From: Blasia pusilla | Taxonomy: Eukaryota > Marchantiophyta > Marchantiopsida > Blasiales | Length of the DNA stretch: 64,000 nt | Assembly: GCA_050084515.1 (NCBI GenBank) | Contig: CM114274.1 | Coordinates: 27,280,001 to 27,344,000 of the forward strand | Direction: 5' to 3' | Shown: piece after piece, positions 45,905-59,207 of the stretch | How positions within the stretch are numbered: position 1 is the stretch's first letter | How the letters are laid out: each line of letters starts with the position of its first letter | Notes under the pieces: model-generated | Seen by the model: only the letters and a program-made list of their open reading frames with translations | Database searches by the model: none | Told to the model about the DNA's origin: nothing | Translations under genes and position numbers: made by a program

Positions 45905-48205
45905 ACGCACTTTCGCTCCTCTCTCGCATATGCCCTCCGCAACACCTCGTGTGGTACCAAGCTGGTCCACCAAATACACGGGCAATATGCTCGTGAACCC
46001 ACACTTGCCGCATCCAACAAAATTGTTGGGCCGATCCATGCACGCACTTGATGTGCACTTGTCACCACAAGGGACCTCAAATCGCCCAAAATGCTCCTGC
46101 AAGTGTCGCAAGATCCGTATCATCTCCGAAAACAACCTGGACTGTTAGTTAGCTAATCCGCTACCCCGTCCAACACTTGACTGGCCTTGACATGGCCAAC
46201 CAGCAATGACCAAGTCTATGGTCACTACCCACTCCAAGTTCTACGCCCACAATAATGAAATGTCCCTCGATAGGGAACTCTGGTAACCCTGAATGGCAAA
46301 CGCAAACAACAAGTCAAGAAACGGAGGCATAACAGCACCTCTCCTCCACGGACTAATGCGGCTACCATGACACTCCTCTGCATAAAAATGCTAGGAATGA
46401 GAATATCCTTTACATGGACATGTCCCTCAATCAAATCACTAGGCCAAGTGATGTCACTACTAAATGTTGTTAAGGTCGCCATCTCCCCTGACCGTCGCTC
46501 GATCACTGCACTTGTGAATGGAGGGGTTATGAGCTATGGCGCCCATCACCTGACTGCCATCCTAGTCTATAGGACGCTGACTCCTCCCAATAATCCAGGG
46601 AAAGCCCCATCGGATATAACACTACTCCACCAACCAAGACGTGGTAGGACTCTACATTAATCACTATCCCCTTGGCTAGCACCACGGACTCATCTGTAGG
46701 ATGTCCCGGGAAAATCCTCACCACGATCTCTTGTCGGGTGATATATTGTGTGGTACTTGCTCCATCCAAGGATATTGTTATGTACAAGAGTTTTTAATTT
46801 ACATTTTTTTAGTGAGTTCGATCCTCAAGAGGATCATTGTTTGGTGAAAAGAGAGTTCAAAATTACAATTCTCTTGCAATAATTGTATTTAAGTGTATAT
46901 GATTTAGATTAAATGATTTATCAACGTCGTCGGATCTCTCTTAGTACCAAGATTTCTTTCCTAAATTCTCTCTAGTGGAGCTAACATCACGCTCAGATAG
47001 ATTTCCTCTCGACATCAAGAAACCTCACAAAGACCTCAACACAAATGTTGGCTTCTCCTACTTTCGGAACTCAATCCATCTTGGCAGGCTACTCTTTGTC
47101 AAACAAATTTCCTACAACTCCATGTTGATTATTCCATTGATGAGAAAGATTTGTCTGATTCACTCTTCACTCTACAAACCCAAAAAGAATACTCAGACAT
47201 AAGCATCGCACATCAGAATGAAGGAATGAGTGCTTTACTACTCCATCAAGAATGAGAAAGCTTCAAAGTGTTATACAAGCTCGAGAGGGTACTACTCCCT
47301 TGCTCGGACCATTCCTACAGCATAAGGACTTCGTGAAAGAATGATGATGATAGCTACTTTCATGTTTCTTAAATACTCTATGAAGTAGGAGTGTTCCAAA
47401 GATTCGAAGCCTTCTTGATGAAGCTGGTGTCTCTTCAACATTTGTAACTACCTAGATCTATAGTGCTCGTCTCTTTTCCTACGATCCCTATGAATCCGCG
47501 GAGCAAAACTGTCATAACTCCCTATCTCATATAGAGAGTTGCGCCTTTTCCTATTCTAACTATGTGTCGCTTGAAATCATTGTCAGTCTTAGCTTCGCTT
47601 CGCTCTGAATCTCCGAAGCTCTTCCTTTGAGGATGAAGTGCTCCATTCTTCATTGGTACTTCGTGCTTCGTTCAAGAGTGAAGTACTTCTTTCTCTTCTT
47701 CTTCTTCTTCATGCTTCGTTGAAGAGCGAAGCACTTCATATACAACTTCTTAATAGAGATTCGTTGTCTTTTTCAAGCTTCACGCTGGGTCTTTAGACTT
47801 CGTTATTGTATTCTCCTCTCCTCTCCTCTCAGGCAAATCCTTGATTTTCTATCTCTCTGCCTTGTCCTTGGAGCTTTGTGATTCATTTCAATCTCACTCA
47901 TTCTTCTATTACGCAACCATAATATCAAAATCATAGTGTATATACAAGTCTTCTTTGAATAAAAAGATGTAAATCTTCAAAAGTACAAAATAATGGGTAT
48001 CACAAATGTCTGTATCCGGAATGGACAACGCTCCACATCGGCTCTCGTCAAGCCCAATCTCTGAATGTCGCTTTCCCCAACATCAAGGGTTGCGCTCTTG
48101 AATCCAACAAGACACGCTGCGGACTAAAAGATCTACCTCCTGGACTCACCAACTGGAAGACCTCTTCCCGATTATCCAACAATACGAATCTTGCAATATT
48201 TAAAA
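45905..48205 (-). pseudogene. methyltransferase/protease fragment 3 of the gypsy family, interrupted by an insertion
   Basis: From right to left: protease start VLLDSRAQPLMLGKATF (about 48090), a 1229-bp insertion (46776-48004), protease middle ISLDGASTTQYITRQEIVVR and SYHVLVGGVVLYPMG, then an internal deletion joining protease end to the methyltransferase downstream of motif I. It continues with IDLVIAGWPCQGQSSVG (PCQ present, about 46170-46210), lacks the ENV block through a second deletion, and ends with VRAWIGPTILLDAASVGSRA. Several stops. Dead fragment. Confidence 0.8.
46776..48004. mobile_element. 1.2-kb insertion, solo-LTR-like
   Basis: Interrupts protease sequence that is continuous in the copy at 33732-34460. 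The insert starts tgttatg and ends gtatcaca, so TG...CA as in an LTR. It has no ORF of note and holds repeated cttcgtgcttcgttcaagag-type words (47660-47730). A clean target-site duplication was not found (gatat on the left, aatgt on the right). Confidence 0.5.
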
Positions 48206-48279
48206 AATCATGAGTCATGTTCTCCAAGATACATTCTTGAGAATGTGGACTTAGAGGGACTTACTTACCAACTAGGGGA

Positions 48280-49005
48280 TGATTGGAGAACTTTTGGTGT
48301 ATGATTTTAAGTGTCTTTAGTTTCCATAATTGAGTTTGGTTTCTAGATTTTGAGCTTCTTGGATGATGAAAATAATTTATGTTGTATAGTGATGTGCATG
48401 CACATGAAAAATATCATACCATTTACATAAGAACATAGAATCTTTATTTTGTATGTCAACAAAGGCCAAGCATCAATCCCAATAGGTCAAGTATGACATG
48501 TTGAGGATGTACAAAATTTGAGTGTGCAGGTTCCCTCTAATTTAGGGCCCATTTGGAGCTATTTGGAAGAACAAACTATTTTCGATAAGTTTCTTTTGAG
48601 AAGGAAACTATGTCATAGTTGACTTCCAGATATGCAAGATGCCTCTTGATCCGCTAGAGAGGATTAGGTTCAAAGAGGTTGCATGTGTGCACAAATCATC
48701 ATGGAGAAGGACATACCTTAAGGAGAGAAAGCTTGGGAGCTCATCCGCTCTTTGTTGAGCTTCCTTTCATGAGGAAGTAGAGTTGTGGTCTCTATTACCT
48801 TGCGAGTAACCCTAAGTCTCTCAATAGGAGAGTAGGTTTGGTTTGGCATAGGAAAGAGTTTGTGATGTGAGAGCATGCTTGCATGTTAAATTTATTGGAT
48901 ACCTTTTGGTATATGATCATGTGTGTATGTTTAGTTTCCAAGTCTTAAGTTTTTTCGATTGTGATAATGATATATGTGGTGTAAAAATGTATATACTACC
49001 TGTCA
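48280..49005 (+). repeat. LTR of the same gypsy family, opposite orientation (726 bp)
   Basis: Preceded by ctagggga, like the polypurine tract of the main element. Begins tgattggaga and ends ctacctgtca. It has the same R-L-R layout as 28046-28879 (read on the opposite strand). R-type text lies at 48280-48415 (ttatgttgtatagtgatgtg) and 48890-49005. The core between them has 'catttggagctatttgga', 'catagttgacttcca', 'gagctcat..gctctttgttga' and 'taaccctaagtct'. It lacks the CT microsatellite. No internal domain follows or precedes it in this orientation. Confidence 0.65.
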
Positions 49006-49140
49006 AGATCAAGGTTTTCCTAAAAAAGAAACCGTCAAGATCTCAAAGAAACCAGATTTGTAATTTTGAGTAGATCGCCTGATCTTTTTTATGAAAAATT
49101 ACAAGCATCATAAATGAACTCATAAACATCATATAGTCTA

Positions 49141-49341
49141 CTAGTGCATGGCAGCCTGTGCCACGCACGGAAGTGAAGGGACTAATCATGTTGCACACAA
49201 AAAAATTTCTTGTTGCGCGTAGAAGGAGAAACATTTTCTTATTGCCCCAAAATAGAGAACATTTTCTTGTTTCCTAGTTGCTACATGTCAAGCAAAGAGA
49301 TGTTCGCAAATCAAGAGAGCACTCTCTAATAATAATATAGA
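49141..49341 (-). mobile_element. mini-Helitron (201 bp)
   Basis: On the minus strand, after A, it starts TCTATATTATTATTAGAGAG and ends TGCACTAG before T. A stem TGGCA/TGCCA with a 5-base loop sits 4 bases before the terminal CTAG. These are the Helitron hallmarks: 5' TC, 3' hairpin, CTRR, A/T insertion site, no target duplication. Related copies lie at 10763-10894 (minus) and 14278-14440 (plus). Confidence 0.7.
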
Positions 49342-50628
49342 TAATGCAATCCTATATTTCATGAAGCATCTAGTCCAAATCATGTCCAAAAGGGATTATA
49401 CCCTTAATTTGTAGTTTCTCTTCTTTTATTTTAACTTTGTTTGACATCATGATATTCCCCTATTTTATTTTACAATCAAAGAACTAAACTCAAAAGACAA
49501 GATATCTAGGTAACCTGTAAATTTTATAATAATTGTGCAAGGTTGTGCACGAACAAAGTCTGTCCTAGGGACGCACATGGCAATGCGGGCCTGAGTTCTC
49601 ATGGCCCACACCCATGCCCACAACATAGACCGGGGCTCAACCAACCCGTGCCCAATTCAATGACCCATCACCCGTTCTTGACACTTAATTATAGCTCGCA
49701 CCGAGCCCGCGGAGGCTCGCATTGAGCCGTCTGGCCTGCGGTAGGCCCACTCAAGAGCCCGCTCTGTGTGGACCAATGCGAGCCTTGCACACGCCTTCAA
49801 TGGGCCGGTGGGGGCTTAATGTGGGCCGTATGAGGGCTCATTGCCCACACACTCGTTTTGTTGTGCCCGCATCCTGAACTCGTGCAAGTGGCCGGAGTAA
49901 CAAAAAAACCCGGACGGGGGACACTTTAGCATATTCATCCCATGAACATCCAAATCCTTTACCATACAACCTAATAATTGTGTTACCCCTTCCAAGGGGG
50001 GGCTTTGAACAACCCTAACATAAACTAATGATATTAACACACCATTATATGATCTTGATTAATATGCAAGACACATTATGATTTTTTACATACTCCCCAA
50101 AGTTAATTCTATCACTTTCAAGTTGGAAGTTGAATAATTTATTCATGAAACGTTTGGGCATGTCACAAAGGGATTCTCCCATAAAACCAAGCGTGGTGTG
50201 AAGAGAAGTGGTACTTTCCTCTACGAGCAAAAGTTTACGACCTTAAGAACGTGGATGTGACACGCCCTAATATAGAAACTAATATACAAATGAATGGGAA
50301 GTGTCCGTAATGCTATTGGCTATGATGAGGCCATGAAATTCCTACAGACACCGCATTTGAGAGAATGGACTCCTACAGACATGAGAGACGTTCGCAGGTT
50401 CAAGAAACATTCATACGGTAGAAACGGGATCGCTTGAAAGGACAGATTAGAATTAGGCGTGCTCATTCCCTTCCCCTACCGCTCAGACAACAAATTCCTG
50501 TGAAGTTGAGGGAATTTGAACTCGGTGGATCGGTAAATCATAGAGTCGCGCAGAACTGGTTCGAGTAACCTGAAGCAGTGTGATCAATTTTTAGAGTGTA
50601 GCCGCGGTGGGGAGGCCACGACACAGCT
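49342..50628. other. intergenic region upstream of the EIPR1-like gene
   Basis: The first half is repeat-like: 49560-49880 is rich in gggcc/gcccg words (cggggctcaaccaacccgtg, gagcccgcggaggctcg) as seen in termini of some plant hAT elements, but no ends were found. The last 300-400 bases before 50629 are probably promoter and 5' UTR. No TATA box was recognised. Confidence 0.4.
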
Positions 50629-50883
50629 ATGCAAGGGGGCGCGGCTCAGCACGGCAGTGCTTACGGTGTGAAATATCAGGTAAGTGTACATAGGCAGTAG
50701 TCTAGCTGTCGATCTTTTTCCAGATAGAAAATCAGAAGTTTTTGGTGCGTAGCGTGTCCGATCGGTTTCGTACATTAGAAAGAAGAGACTGGATAAATAA
50801 ACCACATACGTCGTATTGCATACAGAAAATGAATCAATGAAGTGATTTATTGTCCACGGGAACCGGAAAGGGCCATGGCACAG

Positions 50884-50922
<39 letters not shown>

Positions 50923-53900
50923 GCGGGTGGATCTGCATTATCGTGGTATTTATGGTGGCCTTGTGACAAAATTTGGATGAAAAGGCGAGATGCATTGCGC
51001 CGTATCTGGCTGACACTCAGCGTACGCGGTTCCTAGTTGGCACGCAAAGTCTGCGAGAGGAGAATGAGGTAACTTTGGGCCAACTACTGTGATTTTCTCC
51101 ATTTCTTCATGAATAATACTCAAGGACCCACTCGGGCTGAATCATTGTATGACATTTGCACTTGGACGCTAAATGCTCTAGATATATGTCCTCTTTAACT
51201 TGAGCAGCATATATGTCGAACCCTTGAAAATGTTCAAGACGTCCTTGCTAAGTACAGTATAACATTGTTCTCTCTTCCTATTCTTATTCAATTTTACTGA
51301 GTTGAGCCATTCATGTCAAAGTATTTCCAAAGAATTCTCAGACAGAGAAGCTGTTGGATCCTCTGCGTTCTTATTCATAAAGTCCTCTCGCAGGTACATT
51401 TGATCCAACTTCCAGATAACAGCCCTGACGTAATCTGCGAAGGGCTTTACACTCACCAGCACGAGATCTGGGATCTTGCTATTTGTCCCTTCGAACCACA
51501 AATTATATCGACAGTTTACGCATCCCGTAAGTGTCCTCCCTTCCCTCAAGCTGGCTCTTGAGAATTTTGCAGTCTGTGCAAGAATGATCCAAAGTAGATG
51601 GTCCTTTCCTATAGAAACTGAACATTCCTTTCCGCGCATTTTCACTTTTGCCCAATGTAAGAATTATAATAAAGGAAACACTTCAGAACGTTCACGTACG
51701 ATTACAGTTTCTCCTTGCGCACGAGGATAAATCTCATCCTCTGGAGGCAGTGATCATGTTGCCTCAAACGTACCGTAACGGACATCTAGGTGCGGACATG
51801 GTAAGTTGGTTCAAGCTCCAGGGGATCCCCATAGTCAGCTCACTTGGTCAATATAATATCACCAGATCAGCCATTTACTTTGGTATGCTGGACTTAATAT
51901 GCGCAGTAGGTGAGTACGGTGCCGCACTCTGGAGAATTCCTGACCGATCGAAATCAGGGAATTTGACTGTTCTGCCGCTGCAGAATGTTTCTAATCTGGA
52001 TGGCCATACACATACGATTAAATGGTGCCTGTCTTTCCCCGCGATGTTGTCTTTTGAAACCAATGGTTTATGTATTGAATTAAACCGACAGACGTTTAAA
52101 GACCTGCCTTCCTGTCTGGGCATAGTGCTGTTTGAGCTTTCGCTTTTTAGTCTCATATGCCGAAAGTAGCCATTTTCTACACGCTAAAGGTTTTTCGCGC
52201 TTTTTCCTTAGTTCAGGTAGGAATGAATCCACAGACAAACATGGCTGTTAACTCCACAAGCACTAATCCGATAACCATCAAATCAGTACACTTTGGTGGC
52301 CATCAGGGAAGCACAGTCAGCTCTTAAGTATTGATGCAGAGAATCTGTTCGTTTGGGATGTGAATACAGCTCAAAAGACTGCAAAGGTGCGGAATTGTGA
52401 AATGAAAGCTGTAGTCATATCGTAGTGCAATGTCTCAAGGGAACGCACTGTGGTTGCAATCGCGTTTGCTTTCCACGAGCTAGTCTGGAGGGCTCGGAAG
52501 TCAATGTGATACAAAGTGGAGTCCATAGAATGGCTGTATGTTTTCCCCTAGGAATATGGGGTTTTTGATTCTTAGTGAGGCTAAAGTATGTGCCTCAATT
52601 ATTTACCTCTGTTCAGGTCAAGGACCAAGTGTCAGCAGGAGAACTCCATCACATGGCAGGGGGTGCGTGGGATCCACATGATGCCACAAATGTGGCTACA
52701 ACAATTGACTCATCGGTTCAATTGTGGGATCTACGATCAATGAAGTAAGTGTGTGATTTTAAATTTTCTCTCAGAATTACCTATTCAACTTCTGATTTTG
52801 TATAATTGGAAGCAGAATCTAGACCCATATGAAAATACACCTGAACTGAACCCTATTTAGTAGAGCAGAGGTGTCTAAGGTAAGATTTCTCAACCATAGT
52901 TAAATCCTGCTATTTGAAGGAAATCTTCATCCACACTCAAGATCCATAGCTGTTGGATCCATTGTAGTATTCGTTCCCAACACAAACATTTCAGATTATG
53001 TTTCACATGTGGGCCCCCACCTCTATCATTCCTCAAGATGTAATGACTCCTTGAGGATCAGTAACAAATGCACAGGGACACCTATGGTCACGGTATAGCT
53101 CCAAGTATACTGCAAACAATCTGCCACATTCCCTCGTTTCCATGGCTTCAATTTTTTGTCTAGTCTGTACATGATCTGATGTTTGATAAATGAACTGGTG
53201 GTGGGAAGGCAGGCAATCAAGCAGAATTGAACAAGCTCATGCTATCCAAGTGCGAGATATCGATTTTAACCCGAAAAGTCAACATATCCTTGTACTCGCT
53301 CTTACTTTCTCCAACCCCCTGTATCTACTTGGATAGTCCTGATAGTTCTGACTCCGATAGGATTCTCTTCATGTGATTGGAGATGCTGGGGAGCACTGCC
53401 TAAACTTGGATGCAAATATATGGATTTTGTTTGTAGTTGGTGATGATTGGCAATTTCTACATTCAGCAGGGAGTTACTTTTCTCAAAAGTAATTTGAACT
53501 TAACATAGAGATGGGTCTTTATATCCCTGTTTGATGTGGCTAGTTGACATCAAATATGTCACCGTCGTAAGCTGTAAGCAATGTTGGCTGCTTTCCTCAG
53601 ATAACTGCTGGGGATGACTCAAAAATTCGTGTGTGGGATTTGAAAATGCCAGGGATGCCCCTCAGGGAGCTACCAGGCCATTCACACTGGTAAGAGTTCT
53701 CCTTCTTTTAAAGTCTTACGAGCTTGAGGTTGCTTTTCATGGTGATATTCAGCAGTAGAATGTCTAAAAGACATCCAGTGACTCTGCCAAAGTGTCGTTC
53801 TCCCATTTATCTGAAATGAACCCTTTCACTAATAATTTTCATCACTATCTCCAGGACATGGCGTGTGAGATATAATCCCACATATGAGGAGCTTGTACTG

Positions 53901-56502
53901 GTAAGCATTTCATCACCAACTAAATATGTGTACCCAACTTTAAGAGTATTTGACAGTTGGATTGGATTCAAAGCAAACTTAATATATAACTCAATATTTT
54001 CCAATCATTGTGAAAATTAGTCCACACTACCACCCTTAATACGATAATCACCAATCTCCTTTACTGTGTGGTCTTCTTGTACAAACTACCATGATGGTAG
54101 ACCAAGTCTGACACAATAGAATGTGGGAAATGGAACAGACCAGTGACTTTATGGTGAAGAGAAAGAATGCACATCATTTCTTGCCGTATGTCGGTCGATC
54201 ACAGCTTAACACCAGTGAATGGACTGATTTATTGTCCAGCGAGACCCAGAAACCCTGGGGACTTAAATAAAATAACAACACCTGAAGGTTGGTCAAATCA
54301 AGCAAAAACTAGGGAGGTGACAGCAACAGAGGTCCACGGTGTCAAAGTGAATGTCCTACTCAATAGAGCAACCGTACACCCATGTAAAGCCTTAGTCATT
54401 TTGACCTGGTTCCTAACGGACATGAAAGCACTAACCCTAACTATGAGAACAGATGAGAGTGGAAATCTTGTCATAAGTGACAACTCTTGTGAAGGACTTG
54501 GTATTCTAGCTTCTGTATTTAGTAGGGTGGAATTAGAAGTTGCAACAATATACAACAATAACAATGTTTGTATCTGAGTCATCCCTACAAGGGCACGCCC
54601 TTGTACGGATGGCTCAGATACAAACATTATGAATGAAAAGACTATTCTGGACTGCTGCCCAAAACATGTTCTTACTGTTTAATTTGTGGTGAGAATAGAT
54701 GAAGAGTGGACTGATCTTTTAGTGCTCATGCTGTTGACTGACACGAGTGGCAATGGCAGAGTGCAGGCACCGACTCAATGGTCAATTTGTGGCATGTAAT
54801 TCCAGTTTCTAGCAGTGAATCAAAACCCAAAAGGTATTTGTAGAAGTTAAAATCATATGCTCAAGTCCTTTTTAAATTCAATATTCATAGATTCTCATAC
54901 GCCAACTTTCAACGGGATACTTTTATGTATGCCTCTCAAGTAAAATTAGATCTGATCTGCCAGGATCATTTAGCTGATACTTTTCATATCATTCATATTT
55001 TGTAGTGACCACTTTGGAGATAAACTAACTTATTGCCAAACAAAAAATAACAATTTTTTTGCAGCCCCCATGGCTCACCAAGAAGTCCACTCGACTCCCT
55101 CATGCGCTCATACACTGAACACGAAGATAGTGTTTATGGTATGGATCTCTATCCACTAGAATCGATATTTTTTGACACATTTGTGCAGTCCATGTTTTAC
55201 TAAGCTGGTTAAAACTGCACGCAGACTCTATTGATTATCATTGCCATGGCTTAGCAAGTTGCATGGTTTGAGGAATACGAGCATTTCTTGTGTGTACTTT
55301 CGGATGCCTCCTTCCTTTGGTGGTTGCTAAAAGAGGTGTGCAATTCTTGTAGGAATTGCGTGGAGTGCAAGAGATCCATGGGTTTTTGCGTCTCTGTCAT
55401 ATGATGGACGAGTAAGCTCAATGACCTCATCACTTTGCTATGATTCAATGTCAGACATACATTGGAAGAATATTTGTTCCTGGAACAGGAACCGTCCCCT
55501 GTCCTCTTACTGTGTGTCAACTCTCACTTATTTGTATATAACAGTTCCTTGTCCAAGTACATGGTCATGTAAACAGTTTTTCCAGTAGAAATTTTGAAGG
55601 TTGAGAAGACTGTCTCATAAGAACTACCTTTTGAAATATGAAATAGATAGGTTAAAAGTCAGTTTTTCCATCTATGTGTCATACCCTGCAAAGTAACCTA
55701 CTCCATCCAACTAATCAAATTTGATTCTGAAATGTGATAGACTCAAATGAGGAACTGAATTTACCTTCCTGCTCAACCACCAGATTCTCAATGTATGAGA
55801 AAACTTTTCAGATGAGAAACACTCCCTTACAAATATCGGTGAGGAATGCGATTACATATGAACACAAGGGGTATGCATTAAGTCATGCTGGCCACAGCAC
55901 ATCGTGTATGGTTACTGGGTACAGTAGACCTCATGATGCCCTACTCAGATAATGCGAGAGGGGATTTCTTGATAGGACATGAGTTTAAGGGTACCCGTTA
56001 CCATGCCATAGACCTTGTGCTATGGCAAGCATGACCTGATACCTGCCAAATTTTGTTTGTATGTAGAGGGGATTTCTCGATGTTCACTTCTTGATGAGCT
56101 CCATTCCTGCAGGAACAAATGGACTCTCTACTGTGCCACCTTGGAGTCCAGCAACTCACAAAGTTTACACATGAAGTAGCTCCTCCACAATAGTTAAACC
56201 ATCAGCATAAGTGGAGCACCACTAAGGAAATTTTGCAGCGGTTGGAATTCAAGAAACTGGTGTAGAAAATAACTAGGGACGGATCCAAATATACAAAAGT
56301 ATTATAATTAGGTTCAATTAGGTTCAAATACTCTTCAAGTGGTTGTGTTCGAGTGGTTGCTTCAATGCTCGTCTGTTAGAAAGCTACCTCTGGCAAGCGA
56401 ACAGATTTGACACTCAAAAGGTTGTTTCTGTTTGAATCTTTGCAGGTGATGGTTGACTCTGTACCTCAACAGGTCCGCAAACAGCTTGGACGTCGCATCT
56501 GA
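50629..56502 (+). CDS. EIPR1: EIPR1/TSSC1-like WD40 protein (13 exons, 358 aa)
   Basis: Plant orthologue of EARP/GARP-interacting protein 1, a WD40 scaffold that binds the endosome/Golgi tethering complexes EARP and GARP. CDS = join(50629..50679, 50985..51068, 51394..51526, 51910..52024, 52287..52386, 52617..52744, 53225..53291, 53601..53689, 53855..53900, 54760..54833, 55065..55138, 55353..55411, 56446..56502); phases match throughout. Family blocks: YGVKYQARCI, RTRFLVGTQSLREENEVHLI, THQHEIWDLAICP, GAALWRIP, TIDSSVQLWDLRSM, VRDIDFNP, ITAGDDSKIRVWDLKMPG, HSHWTWRVRYNP, SAGTDSMVNLWHV, YTEHEDSVYGIAWSARDPWVF and SLSYDGRVMVDSVP. The short tail RKQLGRRI comes from a last exon after an intron of 1034 bp. 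A (GA)n tract sits in intron 1, and the acceptor of exon 2 is AAAG without a clear pyrimidine tract. No lesion is seen. Length is near that of the family. Confidence 0.93.
50888..50918. repeat. (GA)n microsatellite in intron 1 of the EIPR1-like gene
   Basis: About 15 GA units, ending 66 bases before exon 2. Confidence 0.97.
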
Positions 56503-57213
56503 CCTTAAGTTTCTGTTAATGGAAGTTTTGGGAGAAGAAACCAGATCAGCAGACATGATAGGACATGATCGGCAACCTGAAGGTTGTCTTCCAAACTACA
56601 AGAGATACTGTTCAGGAAGCGTAGCAATATCAACTTAGAAAAAGGTTTCACACTTGAGCTGTATTGACATTTTGATGGAATCTCATTCTACTAGAGAGTG
56701 TATGACAAGAGATCGCAGACCTTCAGATCCAATGGTACACTGTGGCAGGATGCCCCTAAGCTATCTACTTGCATTTGACACAGGTTGGTAAAACACTTGC
56801 CTAGAAATGAGATGGCGCTGAGAGATGAGTTCTAGGTTTCATCTTCCGAAATCTGGGTTTTAACCAGAAATTCATGGAGACCCCCCCACATGTAGCATTT
56901 GTTCACTTTAAGAGAGTCCGGGTATTAGACATCTGCGCAGTCTGTTCACGTGTGAATGCATTCCGATAATGTCGTGTATATTATGGTGGTGGGACGAAGC
57001 CACTATATTTCAAAGTTGAATGAGAATGGATTCAAGGTCGCATCAATTCCTTATTGGTTGAATAACTTCTCCTATGGAGGTATACCTTTCTGACTTGATA
57101 GAATTGTGCGTGGTGTCCAGTCAAGACGAAACTATGAAACTCGAATGATAACAGTTCAGGGTTACAAGATTGGACAACGTTTCTGAAGGATGAGACGCCT
57201 ATGAAATGTGTCT
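56503..57213. other. 3' flank of the EIPR1-like gene
   Basis: Probably 3' UTR at first. No other gene was recognised. Confidence 0.5.
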
Positions 57214-57407
57214 CATCCCCGTGATGTGTACGACTATTACGATTGGACATTTAATCTTCAACTCGTCACACTTGGATGGATGGGTGGGGATGAAAACCGC
57301 CTCGATGACCCATCCCCGTGATGTGTACGACTATTACGATTGGACATTTAATCTTCAACTCGTCACACTTGGATGGATGCGTGGGAATGAAAACCGCCTC
57401 GATGACC
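57214..57407. repeat. tandem duplication of a 97-bp unit
   Basis: The unit beginning catccccgtgatgtgtacga at 57214 is repeated at 57311 and is nearly identical (few substitutions such as gggtgggg versus gcgtggga), so the event is recent. One frame reads RDVYDYYDWTFNLQLVTLGW in both units, but 97 is not a multiple of three, so the frame is not kept across the two units. No gene model was supported. Confidence 0.85.
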
Positions 57408-59207
57408 CAGATCCGTCCTTATTGATATCGCTACCCGGGCACCAAGGAAGCGTTGACGTGAGGGATGCAGTCCCGAGCACTAAAACAAAGCCGTATTATT
57501 CACATATATTTAACCCAATAATATCTGACCTTACGTGAGAACGATCTTCCAAGAGTTTCTGGATTTTTCCAATGAAATTTTAAGGAATTTCCTTGAGTCA
57601 CGGGAGAGAGGTCCATTTTCGTACGAACTCACAGCCTTGCGCATCTAGATCAGTCTTCGAATAAATATTACTTCATTCACATCATCAAATTTGCTAGTTT
57701 TGGTGATTCCGTTTACTTTGGCTTCGAGCGATCTGAGCAATGTGAATGGTTGTATACCACGAGTTGTTATATTTAAAAGCACTACGAAGTCGCCAGAGGT
57801 TCTACAATCCTCTGCAACATGCACAAGTCCTTCCTGGGCAGCATATGCTGTCAGACAATAGTAATACAAGCACGGAGATCAACTTTCCAGCATGGAACTC
57901 AACTAGCCCAGCTCGGGCCACCATCACTCCGCATCATCACATGAGGGTGACAGATAGAACAGACACAAATACCAAATAGAGAAGAAGTCCTAAACACTGT
58001 TTAACTCGACGAGGCATGTTATCCACAACAATATCCATGTACACCCAAGAGAGAGCTGCAACACAATTTGTCATTGCTTAAAATACAGAATGTATCCTTG
58101 AATCCATGTGGTGGCGCTCTGCGCTGACAGGACATTAAATAACCTAGAAATTAGATTCACAAAAACTTCCCTCCAGTACAAGCTCAAAGTGAATACTCCC
58201 CAACTGGTGGGCTTACTTGACGCAAAATCCCGTGACATCAAATCCCACTTCTCGTGGGTCATCAACCTCAAGATGCCAAATGGTAAGAGACTGACCCCAC
58301 GCTGACACATGAGAACTATCTACATTGGCAGATATATGCGACATGAAGATCAAAACAAACTGTGCATCAAACGCACCACTGACAGGAAGGCAAGGCCACC
58401 TTAGATAACCGCATTCGCAGCAACTTAACAATAACTAGGCTGCAACACTAAGCATTCGGTTGCTCCTTCATCCTCACCAACTCCAGGGATCCACTGTCCA
58501 GAAAGATCTTTCATGGTCGACCTTCCTTCCAATTGCAAATTCAAGGGATTGAAAAGGTCAAAATTACTGTTCTCTCCACCAACCACCTTGCAACGAAGGT
58601 GACAACATCATCAATGCCACATCCATATAGCAGGGCATCCTGAATGGAGCTACTGCACCATGAAACCAAGGTTTCTGAAGAAGCTCACGTGAATCACCAA
58701 AGTAGTACCACACTGTCAGGGGACACCAAACTGATCTCCGCATGGCCTTCCATACCGACCTGCTTCACACTTGTATGGCTAAATTGAGCAAAACACTTTC
58801 CATTTATAGAGTATGGAAAAGAGGCAACCTCCAATAGCCAAGCAAACTTAACACAAGGTACACAGCCCACATGCTGATCATCAAGACTCCAATCTCAGGC
58901 TATCGACCTGAGGAGCTATGGAAGGCATATTGGCCTCTAGAGATTACCATTTCCACAAATGTTAAAAACTTCTCCTTCCAATCATCATCTTCTACCATTT
59001 TCGTCAAACTTGTTATGTACACTCTTCTCAGCCCTACTGGGGGGCCCAAATCTGACCTAAACGTTCTGCCTACACAATCAGACAAGCCTCCTAAAGGCCA
59101 GCTTCTGGCATTGGTCTACCAACTGCCAGTTCCAGGGCCACCAGTCCAATGCTGGCCCGTCAATATAGTCAGTAATTGAGTCCATCCCTCAAAGGTGCAG
59201 CATCCTC
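57408..59207. other. convergent intergenic region, including the 3' UTR of the GIP1-like gene
   Basis: No supported coding exon. Small ORFs on both strands (for example 57645-57869, 58071-58310) match no family. The part near 58400-59207 is likely 3' UTR of the minus-strand gene at 59208. Confidence 0.45.

Noticed and set aside
54167-54577. 136-codon plus-strand ORF inside the EIPR1-like gene
   Set aside because: It lies wholly in intron 9 between well-supported exons and matches no family.
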